Shown here: piece by piece, positions 25,175-34,587 of the stretch | Layout of the letters: each line of letters begins with the position of its first letter | Position numbering within the stretch: the stretch's first letter is position 1 | Origin: Planctomycetota bacterium | GTDB taxonomy: Bacteria; Planctomycetota; Phycisphaerae; Phycisphaerales; SM1A02 | DNA: 45,120 bases | Direction: 5' to 3' | Assembly: GCA_027618565.1 (NCBI GenBank) | Contig: JAQCEQ010000022.1 | Coordinates: 1 to 45,120, forward strand | Program-made: the position numbers and the translations under genes | The notes under the pieces: model-generated | The model's database searches: none | What the model was told of the DNA's origin: nothing | What the model saw: the letters and a program-made list of their open reading frames with translations, nothing else

Positions 25175-27090
25175 TTGTCGGTTGAGTCGGGAGGCGGACC
25201 GGGCTGGTCGCCGGTGCCGGTGCTGCCGGGCTCCCCCTCCCCGCCTGGCATCAACCGCTCGCTCGGCGCCACGGTGAGCGCCTCCAGGCCCAGCGACATG
25301 ACGCTTGCAGGAATCACCACCGCGGCTTCGATCACTCCACCACCGACCTCTGCGGTCGCGTAGACGGGGTCGGTGCGCGTGCTGATCCGGTCCAGCGGGC
25401 CACCGGCACCCGCGCCGCCGAAGGCTCCCGCGACCTGTCGCACCACCTTCGACAGTTGTCCGATGCCAAGCATGGCCACGACATCGCCATCCAGCGCCGC
25501 CATCGTGGCGAGCGCCTTGACAGTGGCATCCCCCGCGAGGCGATCGCCCCGGCCGCCCACCGCCTCCATTGCTCGCCGGAACACGTCCGGTCGTTGGCTG
25601 AAGGTCACGACCAGCGCCTGGTCATTGGTGGTCGCAAGTCCCGTCATGCCCTTGCTCCCGAAGATCATCCGGCGCGCCATGATCATCATGGCGTCGTTGG
25701 CCACCGTTTGCGGCACGGTCGCGTCGTCGACCTCTTCCTTGGTCCCGCCCAGCTCTGCCAACTCGCTGGGTCCCATTGGCATTTCCTTGACCGTGAATGC
25801 TGCGGCCTGGCCAGCGTCCTTCACCTCGCGATCCGGCTCCCACACGGCCTCGCGGCGCATGGCTCCCTGGACACCCGACATCGACACCACATTCACTCGC
25901 ATGGACTCCAACATCGCCGTCGGATCCTGGCATCCCACCACGAGCGCGCTGTCATTGAGGACGCCGCCGGCCAAGATGCCCAGTTTGCTGGGGTACGCCG
26001 CAGCCTGCACCCAGGTGACTTGGTCCGCGCCCTCCAGCAGCCAGTCGGGCGCCAGCTTCCCGGTGTCGCCAAGTGCGGCCACCAGCTTCCGCAGGATCGT
26101 CGCTCCGCCCAGACCCTGAAGGTCGACGGACAGTGCCATATAGGGCGTGGCGCGCGGAAGTCGATCCAGCGAGGGGGCAGCGCGAACCCCACCCGCCAAC
26201 AACTCTGCGAGCGGGCTCTCGGGCTGGGCCACCATCATCCACCGGACCACCAGGGCCATCGGATCGATATCGAAACAGGTCACCGCGCCCTGCATCCCAT
26301 CCGCCAGCTCGCCAAGCGCCTTGATCGCCTGCATCGCTGAGTCGTCCATCGACACACCCAGCACTTCCGGACTGGGGCCACCGGACGCTCCAGCTAACGC
26401 ATCGGTTCCCGAAGCCTTCGCGGCGCTGTAGAACACGACCTCGGCCGCGCCGACGTGCGATCTGAGCCGCGCGGTGCTCGCTGCGTTCGCTGGCACGGGG
26501 AACACGAGCGGCGGCGTCGGCAGCGCGTATCCCTCAACCAGTGCGGCATCGGAACCCACGACGAGATGCGACCCGCGCGGTGTCTGGACGAGCTCCCGAC
26601 TCACGAAGTAGGCGCGATCTCCCCGCGTCATTGACACGAGTCGATCGTGCCCGTCAACCGGCGTCGCTCCTCCAATGTCCAACAGCGGGCCAATCGGATC
26701 CACGCCTGCCTGAATCGGCACGAGTGCGATGACGGGCGGCGACTCCACTGCTCCGGGACCACCGCCTGCAGACGACGGGGTCGGCGACCACGCAACCAAC
26801 GATCCGGTTTCATCAAACCCTGCGGGGATTTCCAGGAATGCCTGCAATTGGTCGATCGGTCGCCCGATCATCGCCGTCTCCGGCCGGTTCATCCGCGCGA
26901 GGCACTCTTCCAGCCGCTTGTTCGCCACCCCCAGGTCCGGCACGATGAGCGCCCAGGCCACATCGGGTGGCACTCGCGTGATGGCGGAATCGATGGACTC
27001 CGCCCGCACCGTTGCACAGAGCAGCGCCGCGGCCAGCGAGGAGCCAAGCAGCAAGGTGCACGCCGTTCGAGACGCAGATGGAGTGGGCAT
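25171..27090 (-). CDS. Exported hypothetical protein (639 residues)
   Basis: The N-terminus carries a signal peptide (TACTLLLGSSLAAALLCATVRA, cleavage near residue 30). The mature protein is Ala/Gly/Val-rich with alternating strands and helices, for example VPPDVAWALIVPDLGVANKRL, GDRAYFVSRELVQTPRGSHL and ALVVTFSQRPDVFRRAMEAV. The style recalls exported planctomycete proteins related to DUF3352, but I cannot assign it firmly. No catalytic motif, repeat or membrane helix beyond the signal was seen. The C-terminal 25 residues are Gly/Pro-rich. The gene follows the PEBP gene by 9 bp and overlaps folP by 4 bases. Confidence 0.82.
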   Translation of the reverse strand: MPTPSASRTACTLLLGSSLAAALLCATVRAESIDSAITRVPPDVAWALIVPDLGVANKRLEECLARMNRPETAMIGRPIDQLQAFLEIPAGFDETGSLVAWSPTPSSAGGGPGAVESPPVIALVPIQAGVDPIGPLLDIGGATPVDGHDRLVSMTRGDRAYFVSRELVQTPRGSHLVVGSDAALVEGYALPTPPLVFPVPANAASTARLRSHVGAAEVVFYSAAKASGTDALAGASGGPSPEVLGVSMDDSAMQAIKALGELADGMQGAVTCFDIDPMALVVRWMMVAQPESPLAELLAGGVRAAPSLDRLPRATPYMALSVDLQGLGGATILRKLVAALGDTGKLAPDWLLEGADQVTWVQAAAYPSKLGILAGGVLNDSALVVGCQDPTAMLESMRVNVVSMSGVQGAMRREAVWEPDREVKDAGQAAAFTVKEMPMGPSELAELGGTKEEVDDATVPQTVANDAMMIMARRMIFGSKGMTGLATTNDQALVVTFSQRPDVFRRAMEAVGGRGDRLAGDATVKALATMAALDGDVVAMLGIGQLSKVVRQVAGAFGGAGAGGPLDRISTRTDPVYATAEVGGGVIEAAVVIPASVMSLGLEALTVAPSERLMPGGEGEPGSTGTGDQPGPPPDSTDK

Positions 27091-27099
27091 GGATCGATC

Positions 27100-27729
27100 C
27101 TAGGAGACTGGGGGAGTGGATGTTCCTTGGGGCTCGATGGGCGCCTGCGGTTGCTCCCCTCGCGAAAAAGTCCCCTTGAGCGTCGCCGTGCCAAGCACAT
27201 GACCCTCCATTGCCTTCTGGAGAGCGCGTTCGGTGGCGCCCGCTTCCACATCCAGCACCGTGTCCAAGGCGAAGATGCTGAATATGTAGGTGTGGTTCCC
27301 TACCCCTTCCGGCGTGGCTGGGCCGCAGTACCCGCAGCGTCGCTTGCCCCACGATGTCTGTCCCTGCCGCGCACCCTTCGGATCGGCGGGCTCCAGGTCT
27401 CGCTTGATCGACTCAACGATGCCCGTCGCGTCGCCCGGGATGTTCCAGATCACCCAGTGCACCCATCCACCCTTTCGCTTCACATCGGGGTCGGCGCACA
27501 CGATGGCAAAACTCTTGGTTCCCTCGGGCGCATGGTTCCACGAGATCGCTGGCGAGACATCGTCCCCCTCCACGGTGTGGCGATCCGGGATCCGTGCGCC
27601 ATCGTTCCACGCTGGGCTGCTCGCAGTGAACGATGCCGTCGCCGCATCTTGCCGATGCGCATGGGCGACACACGCCAATCCCACACACACGATTGACACC
27701 GACGCGAGCGACCATTGTTGATTCGTCAT
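27100..27729 (-). CDS. YbhB/YbcL-type PEBP family protein, exported
   Basis: A phosphatidylethanolamine-binding-protein fold of 209 residues with a signal peptide (SLASVSIVCVGLACVAHA). Family motifs: GDDVSPAISWNHAPEGTKSFAIV, DPDVKRKGGWVHWVIWNIP (the anion-binding DPD ... HW pair) and CGYCGPATPEGVGNHTYIF. Bacterial members have poorly known roles; small ligand or inhibitor binding is typical of the fold. ATG 27729 was chosen since it opens the signal peptide; the frame extends to 27753. It is first in the unit with the 639-residue protein, folP and the AhpD-like gene, and divergent from the dehydratase gene at 27816. Confidence 0.92.
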   Translation of the reverse strand: MTNQQWSLASVSIVCVGLACVAHAHRQDAATASFTASSPAWNDGARIPDRHTVEGDDVSPAISWNHAPEGTKSFAIVCADPDVKRKGGWVHWVIWNIPGDATGIVESIKRDLEPADPKGARQGQTSWGKRRCGYCGPATPEGVGNHTYIFSIFALDTVLDVEAGATERALQKAMEGHVLGTATLKGTFSRGEQPQAPIEPQGTSTPPVS

Positions 27730-27775
27730 GCGACTTAGTCTCCTTCGCAACAAGTTATCAGCATGCTGTCGCCGA

Positions 27776-27803
27776 TTGCTTCACCTCCCAGATCGCGTAG
27801 GAT
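27776..27803 (+). promoter_or_regulatory. Candidate sigma70-type promoter of the sugar dehydratase gene
   Basis: TTGCTT (27776-27781) and TAGGAT (27798-27803) are 16 bp apart, and the -10 ends 12 bases before ATG 27816. The match to the consensus is moderate, and the transcript would have almost no leader. Confidence 0.45.
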
Positions 27804-27815
27804 TCCTCCTCAAGC

Positions 27816-29708
27816 ATGGGGGTCATCCACTCACTCTTGCGCTCGCGTCTTCGCGTCTTCCTCGCGGTCGGCGTGGATGTCACGTGCGCGGCCCTCGCGC
27901 TGCTGGTCGCAGGATTCCTCCGTCTGGGAAGCGCGACGGCGATCATCGATCACTACACGGGGCTTCTGTGGGCCATCCTTGTCATCGTCCCAGCCAGCTT
28001 CTGGGTGGTCGGGCTCTACCGACTCATGTTGCGCCGCTCGGGGATCGAGATCTACTGGCGGTCGATGGCCGGAAGCGGCCTGGCCACGATGGCGGCCGCC
28101 GCGTGGGTGACCTTTGACCGCGGCGCGGTTGACGGGGGCGTAAGCCGACTCGCGCTGGTTGGTTTTGGACTCAACCTTTGCGTCGCCGCCGCCTCCACAC
28201 GATTTGCCGCTCGGTCCCTCATCCGCCGCCTGTCGGCACCTGGTCGGGAGCGCACGCTCATCTACGGCGCCGGCATTGCCGGAGAAATGCTGGCCGGTGA
28301 TCCGCGCTTCCGCGTCGTGGCGTTTGTCGACGACGACCACACCAAGTGGGGCCGGCGCATCGACGGTGCGTCGGTCCACCCGCCGACGGAGCTCCCGGAA
28401 CTGGTGCATCGGCTGCGGGCGACCACGGTGCTGATTGCACTCCCCTCCGCCAGCGTCGCGCAGCGGCGCTCGGTGCTGCGACGATTGGGGCACCTGCACG
28501 TGCGCGTGCTGACCGTTCCAACGCTGGATGAGGTCCAATCCAACCAGGGCAGCCTCTACGCCATTCGCCCCGTGGGGATCAGCGACTTGCTCGGGCGGGC
28601 ACCAGTTGCGCCTGACCGCGAACTCCTGGAGATCGCCATCGCGGGCAGGAGTGTCCTGGTCACCGGCGCGGGCGGCAGCATTGGCAGCGAACTCTGCCGC
28701 CAGATCATTCGATGGAACCCGCGGAAGGTCGTGGTCCTGGAACAGTGCGAGTTCAACCTCTACCAGTTGACCCTGGAACTGGAGTCGGTTCGAGCGCGGA
28801 AGACCGCCACGGGTGGTGCCGGGTTTGAGATCGTCTCGGCGCTGGGCTCCGTCCTGGACGGTGTGCGCGTGCGACAGTTGCTGGAATCGAACCGTGTCTC
28901 CACGGTCCTTCATGCGGCCGCCTACAAGCATGTCCCGATCGTGGAGGAGAACGAGTGCGAAGGAGCTGCCACGAACGTGTTGGGCACGATGCGCGTGGCG
29001 GAGGCGGCGATGGAGGCGGGAGTCGAGCGCTTCATCTTCGTCAGCACCGACAAGGCCGTTCGTCCCACCAGCATCATGGGCGCCACCAAGCGGATGGCGG
29101 AACTTGTGCTACAGGCGATGCAGGAAAACGTAGCGGCCGCAGCGGCGCGCGGTGCGGCGCCCATCCGCTTCGTGGTGGTTCGATTCGGCAATGTGCTCGG
29201 CTCCAGCGGGAGCGTGATCCCCCTCTTCGAGAAGCAGATCGCCGCTGGTGGTCCGGTGACGGTGACGCACGAAGAGATGACCCGCTATTTCATGACCATC
29301 CCGGAGGCCGCCGAACTGGTGATCCAGGCGGGCGCCCTTGGTCAGGGTGGCGAGGTCTATGTGCTGGACATGGGCGAGCCCGTCCGCATCATGGACATGG
29401 CGCGCCGAATGATCGAGTTGAGCGGGCGGACCGTCCGCGATGGACAGAACCCAGACGGCGACATCGAGATTCAGCTGACTGGCCTCCGTCCCGGGGAGAA
29501 GTTCTTCGAGGAAATCGCCATTGGGGACGATGTCGTGCGCACCTCCCACGAAGGCATTCTCCGCGTGCAGGAGGCGTCGATGCCCTGGGACGCGCTTCGG
29601 CGTCAGCTGGACCGGCTTGAGGCGGCCGTGGAGCGACAGGATTGCGTCGAGGTGCGAAGGATCATCGCCGAGTCGGTCGGGGAGTATCGAAGCACGGTCT
29701 CTGTCTGA
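27816..29708 (+). CDS. WbpM/CapD-type nucleoside-diphosphate-sugar 4,6-dehydratase (membrane)
   Basis: A 630-residue membrane-anchored enzyme that makes 4-keto-6-deoxy sugar nucleotides for surface glycans. Residues 10-140 hold about four membrane helices. Residues about 145-255 form a Rossmann-like domain (TLIYGAGIAGEMLA). The catalytic SDR domain starts at 284 with VTGAGGSIGSELC and continues with LHAAAYKHVPIVEEN, FVSTDKAVRPTSIMGATKR and VVRFGNVLGSSGSVIPLF. The usual Tyr of the YxxxK motif is Met421 (Met421-x3-Lys425), as in the long WbpM branch. LTGLRPGEKFFEEI follows near the end. ATG 27816 lies just after a candidate promoter. The substrate, UDP-GlcNAc by family analogy, is inferred. Confidence 0.94.
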   Translation: MGVIHSLLRSRLRVFLAVGVDVTCAALALLVAGFLRLGSATAIIDHYTGLLWAILVIVPASFWVVGLYRLMLRRSGIEIYWRSMAGSGLATMAAAAWVTFDRGAVDGGVSRLALVGFGLNLCVAAASTRFAARSLIRRLSAPGRERTLIYGAGIAGEMLAGDPRFRVVAFVDDDHTKWGRRIDGASVHPPTELPELVHRLRATTVLIALPSASVAQRRSVLRRLGHLHVRVLTVPTLDEVQSNQGSLYAIRPVGISDLLGRAPVAPDRELLEIAIAGRSVLVTGAGGSIGSELCRQIIRWNPRKVVVLEQCEFNLYQLTLELESVRARKTATGGAGFEIVSALGSVLDGVRVRQLLESNRVSTVLHAAAYKHVPIVEENECEGAATNVLGTMRVAEAAMEAGVERFIFVSTDKAVRPTSIMGATKRMAELVLQAMQENVAAAAARGAAPIRFVVVRFGNVLGSSGSVIPLFEKQIAAGGPVTVTHEEMTRYFMTIPEAAELVIQAGALGQGGEVYVLDMGEPVRIMDMARRMIELSGRTVRDGQNPDGDIEIQLTGLRPGEKFFEEIAIGDDVVRTSHEGILRVQEASMPWDALRRQLDRLEAAVERQDCVEVRRIIAESVGEYRSTVSV

Positions 29709-29721
29709 CCGCCCCTTGGCT

Positions 29722-29766
29722 TGGAAAGATGGAAACCGGCTTTTTTAGCCGTCCTCCATCTTTCCA
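29722..29766. terminator. Nested long hairpin after the dehydratase gene
   Basis: A perfect 12-bp outer stem (29722-29733 with 29755-29766) encloses a second 5-bp stem CGGCT/AGCCG (29737-29741 with 29747-29751) with a TTTTT loop. It starts 13 bases after the stop. The T-run is inside the loop, not after the stem, so this is not a textbook terminator; a processing or attenuation structure is possible. Confidence 0.6.
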
Positions 29767-29897
29767 CGCAGGAACGCGTATCTGGCCGGCTATTTTGGGG
29801 AACACGCTCATCGGGCTAGCCCACAAACCATTCCGGGGATACTTTCCCGATATCGGAGTCAGCGAGGGCCGCGCAGGCTCTCTCTTTGTTATCAGCC

Positions 29898-31712
29898 ATG
29901 AAGACCACCACCGCCATCAGCGTCCTCTCCCTCGGCACCGTTGCCCTCTTCGTCGGGCAACTTTCGACATCCCTTGCGCCAGCGGCGCACGCCCGACCGG
30001 ACGACGGCGGCGTGGCGGGAGGCGGGACGACGTGTTCCACCGCCCCGGCGGCTGCGCTGGGTGCCAATGCATTCTCGACCGCGGGCGCGACAGCGGACTT
30101 GGCGGTCGGTGCCGGCGGCAGTTGTGATGCCCACACGATCTACAACGTCAACTACTTCAGCTTCACGCCCAGCGAGACGGGGAGCTACTCCTTCTCAACC
30201 TGCGGGTCGGCTGGCTGGGACACGCGCATCGCCGTGATCCCGGCGTGCGGTTCCAACCAGACCCCAGTGGCATGCAACGATGACGCGTGCAACTACCAGT
30301 CAACCGCGACGGGCAACCTCACCGCCGGGACCAACTACAAGATCGTGGTTGGTGGATACGGCAACACTGATTCCGGCTCCGGCTCCATCGAGATCTCCTT
30401 CGGCTCCGGCGGAGGCGGCGGAGGCGGCAACGGGCCCGATGTCATCGTCGGCGACCTCCCCAATATCTCCAAGTACGGCAGCGTGACGAGTGGGGGCCAG
30501 ACCATCATGGCGTACGCGATTGGCACGACCAGCTGCAACATCGGGGACGAACTGCTCTCCTGGTTTGCTTCGCCGAGCAACCTCCATCCATTCATTCCGC
30601 AGAACATTTACCGAATCAAGTCCGGCCGCATCGAGCACATTGGGCTGGGCTGGGGTAAGCATGGGTTCACCGCGCTGCAGGGCACGGTGTGCGGATCGTG
30701 CCAGGCGTCCAGCAGCGGCAACTGGCTGGGAATCGGCTGCTCCGACCCGTACTCATCAAGCCTCAACGGCAGCCAGAGTGGCTTGGGCGCGCGGTCCGAG
30801 GTCAACCCCGCGACCGGCATTTTCCCGGGCAACTACAACGCTGGGATGCCGTCGGCGCCGGCCACGATCGGTCGTCGCGTGCAAGTGAACGCCAACGACC
30901 TGAACCCCACGATGAATGTGGGTGCCACCTACCTCGTCGAGGCGCAGTACATCCACCCCGGTGACGCCGCCGCCGGCAATGACGACAACAACGCATCGTG
31001 GCGATCCTGCACGATCGGGTCGCTCACGAGCGGCGCCTATTCCATCGCGCTGACAGGCACCACACATCGGCAGGAGGCGGCCATCGAAGCGTGGAAAGCC
31101 GCGGTTCCGTCGGTCACGATCACGCCGGTAGATGTGGCGGGCGACGGCCGCTTCCTCGTTGCCTACAACGCCACCGACAACGGCAATGGAACCTGGCGTT
31201 ACAACTACGCGATCCAAAACATCAACAGCGATCAGGGCGGCAGGTCGTTCTCGATTCCCCTGCCAGCAGGCGTGATCGTCACCAACGCCGGGTTCCACGA
31301 CATCAACTACCACTCCGGCGATCCCTACTCGGGCACGGATTGGACGATCTCCACCAGTGGCGGCAGCGTGACCTGGACGGGCGGCACCTACGCGACAAGC
31401 CCGAACGGCAACGCGCTGCGATTCTCCACGATCTACACCTTCTGGTTCGATGCCAATGCTGCGCCCACCAAGGCGAACGGCACGCTTGGGCTCTTCAAGC
31501 CCGGCACTGTGGGAGAAATTGTCGTGGTGGGGATCGGGCCCGAGGGCGAGGCCGCCAACCCGGCTGACATCAATGGCGACGGCGTCGTGGACGGCCAGGA
31601 CTTGGCCACCATGCTGAGCCAGTGGGGCCTCGCGGGATCGAGTGCGGACATCGACGGCGACGGCAGCGTCGGCGGCGGCGACCTCGCGGCGCTCCTGGCG
31701 GCGTGGGGCTGA
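29898..31712 (+). CDS. Secreted protein with beta-sandwich domain and dockerin-like tail
   Basis: A 604-residue protein with a signal peptide (TAISVLSLGTVALFVG, cleavage near AHA). Residues about 55-170 form a pre-peptidase C-terminal-like beta-sandwich (NYFSFTPSETGSYSFSTCG, VACNDDACN), ending in a Gly-rich linker at about 170. A large unassigned region follows, with GVTYLVEAQYIHPGD-like segments. The C-terminus has two dockerin-like loops, DINGDGVVDGQDLATML and DIDGDGSVGGGDLAALL. ATG 29898 is the start; a TTG 12 bases upstream is less likely. The organisation matches the truncated protein at the left edge. No enzyme motif is evident. The 189 bases upstream hold the nested hairpin and no gene. 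Confidence 0.86.
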   Translation: MKTTTAISVLSLGTVALFVGQLSTSLAPAAHARPDDGGVAGGGTTCSTAPAAALGANAFSTAGATADLAVGAGGSCDAHTIYNVNYFSFTPSETGSYSFSTCGSAGWDTRIAVIPACGSNQTPVACNDDACNYQSTATGNLTAGTNYKIVVGGYGNTDSGSGSIEISFGSGGGGGGGNGPDVIVGDLPNISKYGSVTSGGQTIMAYAIGTTSCNIGDELLSWFASPSNLHPFIPQNIYRIKSGRIEHIGLGWGKHGFTALQGTVCGSCQASSSGNWLGIGCSDPYSSSLNGSQSGLGARSEVNPATGIFPGNYNAGMPSAPATIGRRVQVNANDLNPTMNVGATYLVEAQYIHPGDAAAGNDDNNASWRSCTIGSLTSGAYSIALTGTTHRQEAAIEAWKAAVPSVTITPVDVAGDGRFLVAYNATDNGNGTWRYNYAIQNINSDQGGRSFSIPLPAGVIVTNAGFHDINYHSGDPYSGTDWTISTSGGSVTWTGGTYATSPNGNALRFSTIYTFWFDANAAPTKANGTLGLFKPGTVGEIVVVGIGPEGEAANPADINGDGVVDGQDLATMLSQWGLAGSSADIDGDGSVGGGDLAALLAAWG

Positions 31713-31796
31713 GCGCGGGCCGCGCGGGCCTGAGTGCGACCCCGAGCGCGGTGACGCTGTTCACCAGCGCGGCGGGCGGTTCGTGAAGCGCGGCGG

Positions 31797-34544
31797 CTAC
31801 AGCCCCAAGAATGTGGCCAGCGCCCTCGCCTCCTCCGGCGAGCACCGATCCAGAAGCCCTGACATCATCGGGCTTCCTTGCCAGGGCTCGCGCGATGCGA
31901 TGTCCGTGGCGGCGATCTCACGCAACGCATCCGGCACTAGCAGGCTCTCGATCACGCGCACGCTGCGGGGCGACTCCTCCACCACGCGACCAACGATGAC
32001 AGATCCATCGCGCATCGTGAACGCCGTGAACTGGTACTGATCGCTCACGGTCGCCGCAGGTTCGCAGATCGCGCGCGCCACATCGTCGACCGTGAATCGA
32101 CCCGCAATGGCCGAGAGATCCGGGCCGCCCACTCCGGATGCGCCTCCCACATTCCCGACACGATGGCACGAGGCGCAGAGCGCCGCGACAAAGATCTCGC
32201 GCCCCCGGGCGAGCTGCTCAGGAGTGGGCGCTGCGCGACCGCCACCGGCATCGCCACCGGCACCTCGCATCGCGGCGGCGAGCGATTCGGTTGTCCACAA
32301 CTGACCCGGCCCCTGCGGGGGGTTGACCGGTTGCGACTCGTCGGTCCCGGCTGGCTTGGAGAGCCGATCAAACTGCGCGCGCTCCGCGGCGGTCATCGGG
32401 ATCGATTCCATGGCCTCCTGGCGAATGCGTTCGATGAAGCCGGCATACGAGTTCCCTCCCTGCGCGCCCGCATGCACGGCGAACCACGCGGCGTATCGAT
32501 CTCGGAGCGGCGCGTTCCATCCGACGCGCGAGAGTCGAATCGCGGCGACAAGCTTGATGTCATCGGTGGGAGGCTGCGTGCGCGTAGTGCGTTCCACATC
32601 GCGGCCGTATTGCGCGTTGCGCGCGATCAAGGCGGACTGCGCCGCCTGCGCCGCACCCACGGAGGCAGCCGCAGCTGTCCGCGTCCCCACGATGTCCAAC
32701 GCGCGAGTGACGACCTCACGACTCTCCACCGCGACAAGCAGTTCGGCCAGCTCGCCGTCGATCGCAGTGTCATGCGCGGGGAACAGCGGCTCCAACACGC
32801 GCCGCATCTCGCGCGCGGACTCCGTCGTCGGCGCTATGCGGACGCAGGTCACCGCAAGCGCACGCAGCGCGTCGGCGCGATCGTCGCGAGGGAGTGTGGC
32901 AAGCGGCAACGCCAACAGGCGAGCGCGAGCAGCCTCCACCTCCTGCGCCTCCCCACATCGCGCAAGCGCAAGGCAGACCATGATGGTGGCGCGCGGGTTG
33001 GACCGATCGGACGACACGGCCCACGCGCTCCACCGCGACGCTGCCTGGTGTTCCAGCGCAATGCGCGCGGCGCTGCGAATTGTCGTATCCGGCGAAGAGA
33101 GCGCCGGCTCGATCTGGGCGAGCAGCACCGACATGTCCTCGACGGGCCTGTGAAGCGACTCGAGATGCTTGCGTTGGAATGCTTCGGCCGTCTCGACAGT
33201 GGGCTCCGCGACGCCGCCCACCTCTCCACCAGCCCACCGCACGCGCTCAATCGCACTTGGCAAACGACGCCCGCCCGTGACGACATACATCGCGCCATCG
33301 GGACCAGCGACGGCGTCGACCAGCGGCAGCGGCGAACCCGTGAGAAAGACGACCGGGTCACCACTCCACGACGCGCCGTCCGGCGAGAGGGCGCACGCGT
33401 ACATCGTGCCGAAGGTCCAGTCCAGAAGGAAGAGGCTGCTGCGCCAGGGCTGTGGGAATGCGAGGCTTTCGCTCCACAGCACGCCGCACGGCGACCCAGG
33501 ACCGATGTCCACCACGCTGCCGAGCGAATCGGGGTACCACACGCCCCACTTCCACGAGCCGCTGCGCCAGCCGAAATCCGCGCCGCTCACGACATGATTC
33601 ACTCGCGTGGGTCGATACCAGGGCATCCCCATGTCCCACTCCATGTCGGCGTCGTAGGTGAACGCCTCGCCCTGCGGACCGAACGCAAGGTCAACCGGAT
33701 TGCGGAAGCCGACCGCGACCAATTCTCGTGCATCGCGAGTTGGGTCGAACCGCATGATCCAGCCACCTGGTGCCGCGAGGCCGACGGCGTGACCGTTGGG
33801 ATCCCACATGCGTTTGCCAAGTCGATCCTCGCCAAAGACGAGTGGAACGCGAGAACCGGCGGGACCAGGGACTTCCGTGTGGTTGCCAGCAGCGAGCCAG
33901 ATCCAGCCGTCGGGACCGACGATGATCTGGTGCGGCCCGTGCTCGCCCATCGAACCCGTGAATTGGCACCAGAGTTCCGGCGACGCGAACACGCCATCGC
34001 CCTCTGGGTCGCGGAGTTTCCAGAGCCCGGCGGGTTGCTCGCCCATCAAACCCGTCACCGCGAAGAGGTCGTTGCCGGTGAACGCCAGCCCCTGCACGCT
34101 GCGAAGTTGGCACGATGATCCATCCGTGAGAGGGAGCGGCTCTGTCGACGGGGGTGCGCTGGCGCTCAAGTCAATCCGCACGATCCCCGCGTACTGCGCG
34201 CCGGCGAGGACTCGACCCTGCGGGTCAAACGCCAGACACACGAGGGAATCGTTCCCAGAAGGGATCGCGAAGAGTTGCTCCACCACGAACCCTTCCGGTG
34301 CCGCGATGCCGCGCAACGGATCGCCGCCGGTGAGCGGGATCGCGCGCGGCTGGCGCGCCGCCTTCACGTTGGAAAGATGAGAATCGACCGACAAACCGTC
34401 GTTTGCCATCTGCCCAACGGGCTGGCCCCCCCACTCCCGGTGGCTCGACAGCCAGACCGCGGTCGGGACAAGGAACACCGAGAACACAGCCGCCCCAATC
34501 GCCATCGCCTGAAGTGGTTCGCGGGGCGCGCTCTCTCGCATCAT
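31797..34544 (-). CDS. Membrane-anchored PVC-type dehydrogenase with HEAT-like region and cytochrome c
   Basis: A protein of about 915 residues. An N-terminal membrane anchor (AMAIGAAVFSVFLVPTAVWL) leads into a beta-propeller of the planctomycete putative dehydrogenase type (GFVVEQLFAIPSGNDSLVCL, GPHQIIVGPDGWIWLAAGNH, GFRNPVDLAFGPQGEAFTYD, DFGWRSGSWKWG). A helical HEAT-like region follows (about 430-760). At the C-terminus a cytochrome c domain carries CASCH about 125 residues from the end, with candidate distal Met in SPMMSGLLDRCS. It should oxidise a sugar or alcohol in the periplasm and pass electrons through its own haem (family inference). ATG 34544 is preferred over the TTG at 34553. 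Related architectures are abundant in planctomycetes. Confidence 0.92.
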   Translation of the reverse strand: MMRESAPREPLQAMAIGAAVFSVFLVPTAVWLSSHREWGGQPVGQMANDGLSVDSHLSNVKAARQPRAIPLTGGDPLRGIAAPEGFVVEQLFAIPSGNDSLVCLAFDPQGRVLAGAQYAGIVRIDLSASAPPSTEPLPLTDGSSCQLRSVQGLAFTGNDLFAVTGLMGEQPAGLWKLRDPEGDGVFASPELWCQFTGSMGEHGPHQIIVGPDGWIWLAAGNHTEVPGPAGSRVPLVFGEDRLGKRMWDPNGHAVGLAAPGGWIMRFDPTRDARELVAVGFRNPVDLAFGPQGEAFTYDADMEWDMGMPWYRPTRVNHVVSGADFGWRSGSWKWGVWYPDSLGSVVDIGPGSPCGVLWSESLAFPQPWRSSLFLLDWTFGTMYACALSPDGASWSGDPVVFLTGSPLPLVDAVAGPDGAMYVVTGGRRLPSAIERVRWAGGEVGGVAEPTVETAEAFQRKHLESLHRPVEDMSVLLAQIEPALSSPDTTIRSAARIALEHQAASRWSAWAVSSDRSNPRATIMVCLALARCGEAQEVEAARARLLALPLATLPRDDRADALRALAVTCVRIAPTTESAREMRRVLEPLFPAHDTAIDGELAELLVAVESREVVTRALDIVGTRTAAAASVGAAQAAQSALIARNAQYGRDVERTTRTQPPTDDIKLVAAIRLSRVGWNAPLRDRYAAWFAVHAGAQGGNSYAGFIERIRQEAMESIPMTAAERAQFDRLSKPAGTDESQPVNPPQGPGQLWTTESLAAAMRGAGGDAGGGRAAPTPEQLARGREIFVAALCASCHRVGNVGGASGVGGPDLSAIAGRFTVDDVARAICEPAATVSDQYQFTAFTMRDGSVIVGRVVEESPRSVRVIESLLVPDALREIAATDIASREPWQGSPMMSGLLDRCSPEEARALATFLGL

Positions 34545-34587
34545 GGTCCACAAGCGTAGGGTGATGGGCGATCCCGCATCCGGCGCG

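Noticed and set aside
32163-34118. 651-residue plus-strand open frame
   Set aside because: Antisense shadow of the dehydrogenase/cytochrome c gene; the opposite strand has a membrane anchor, propeller motifs and CASCH.
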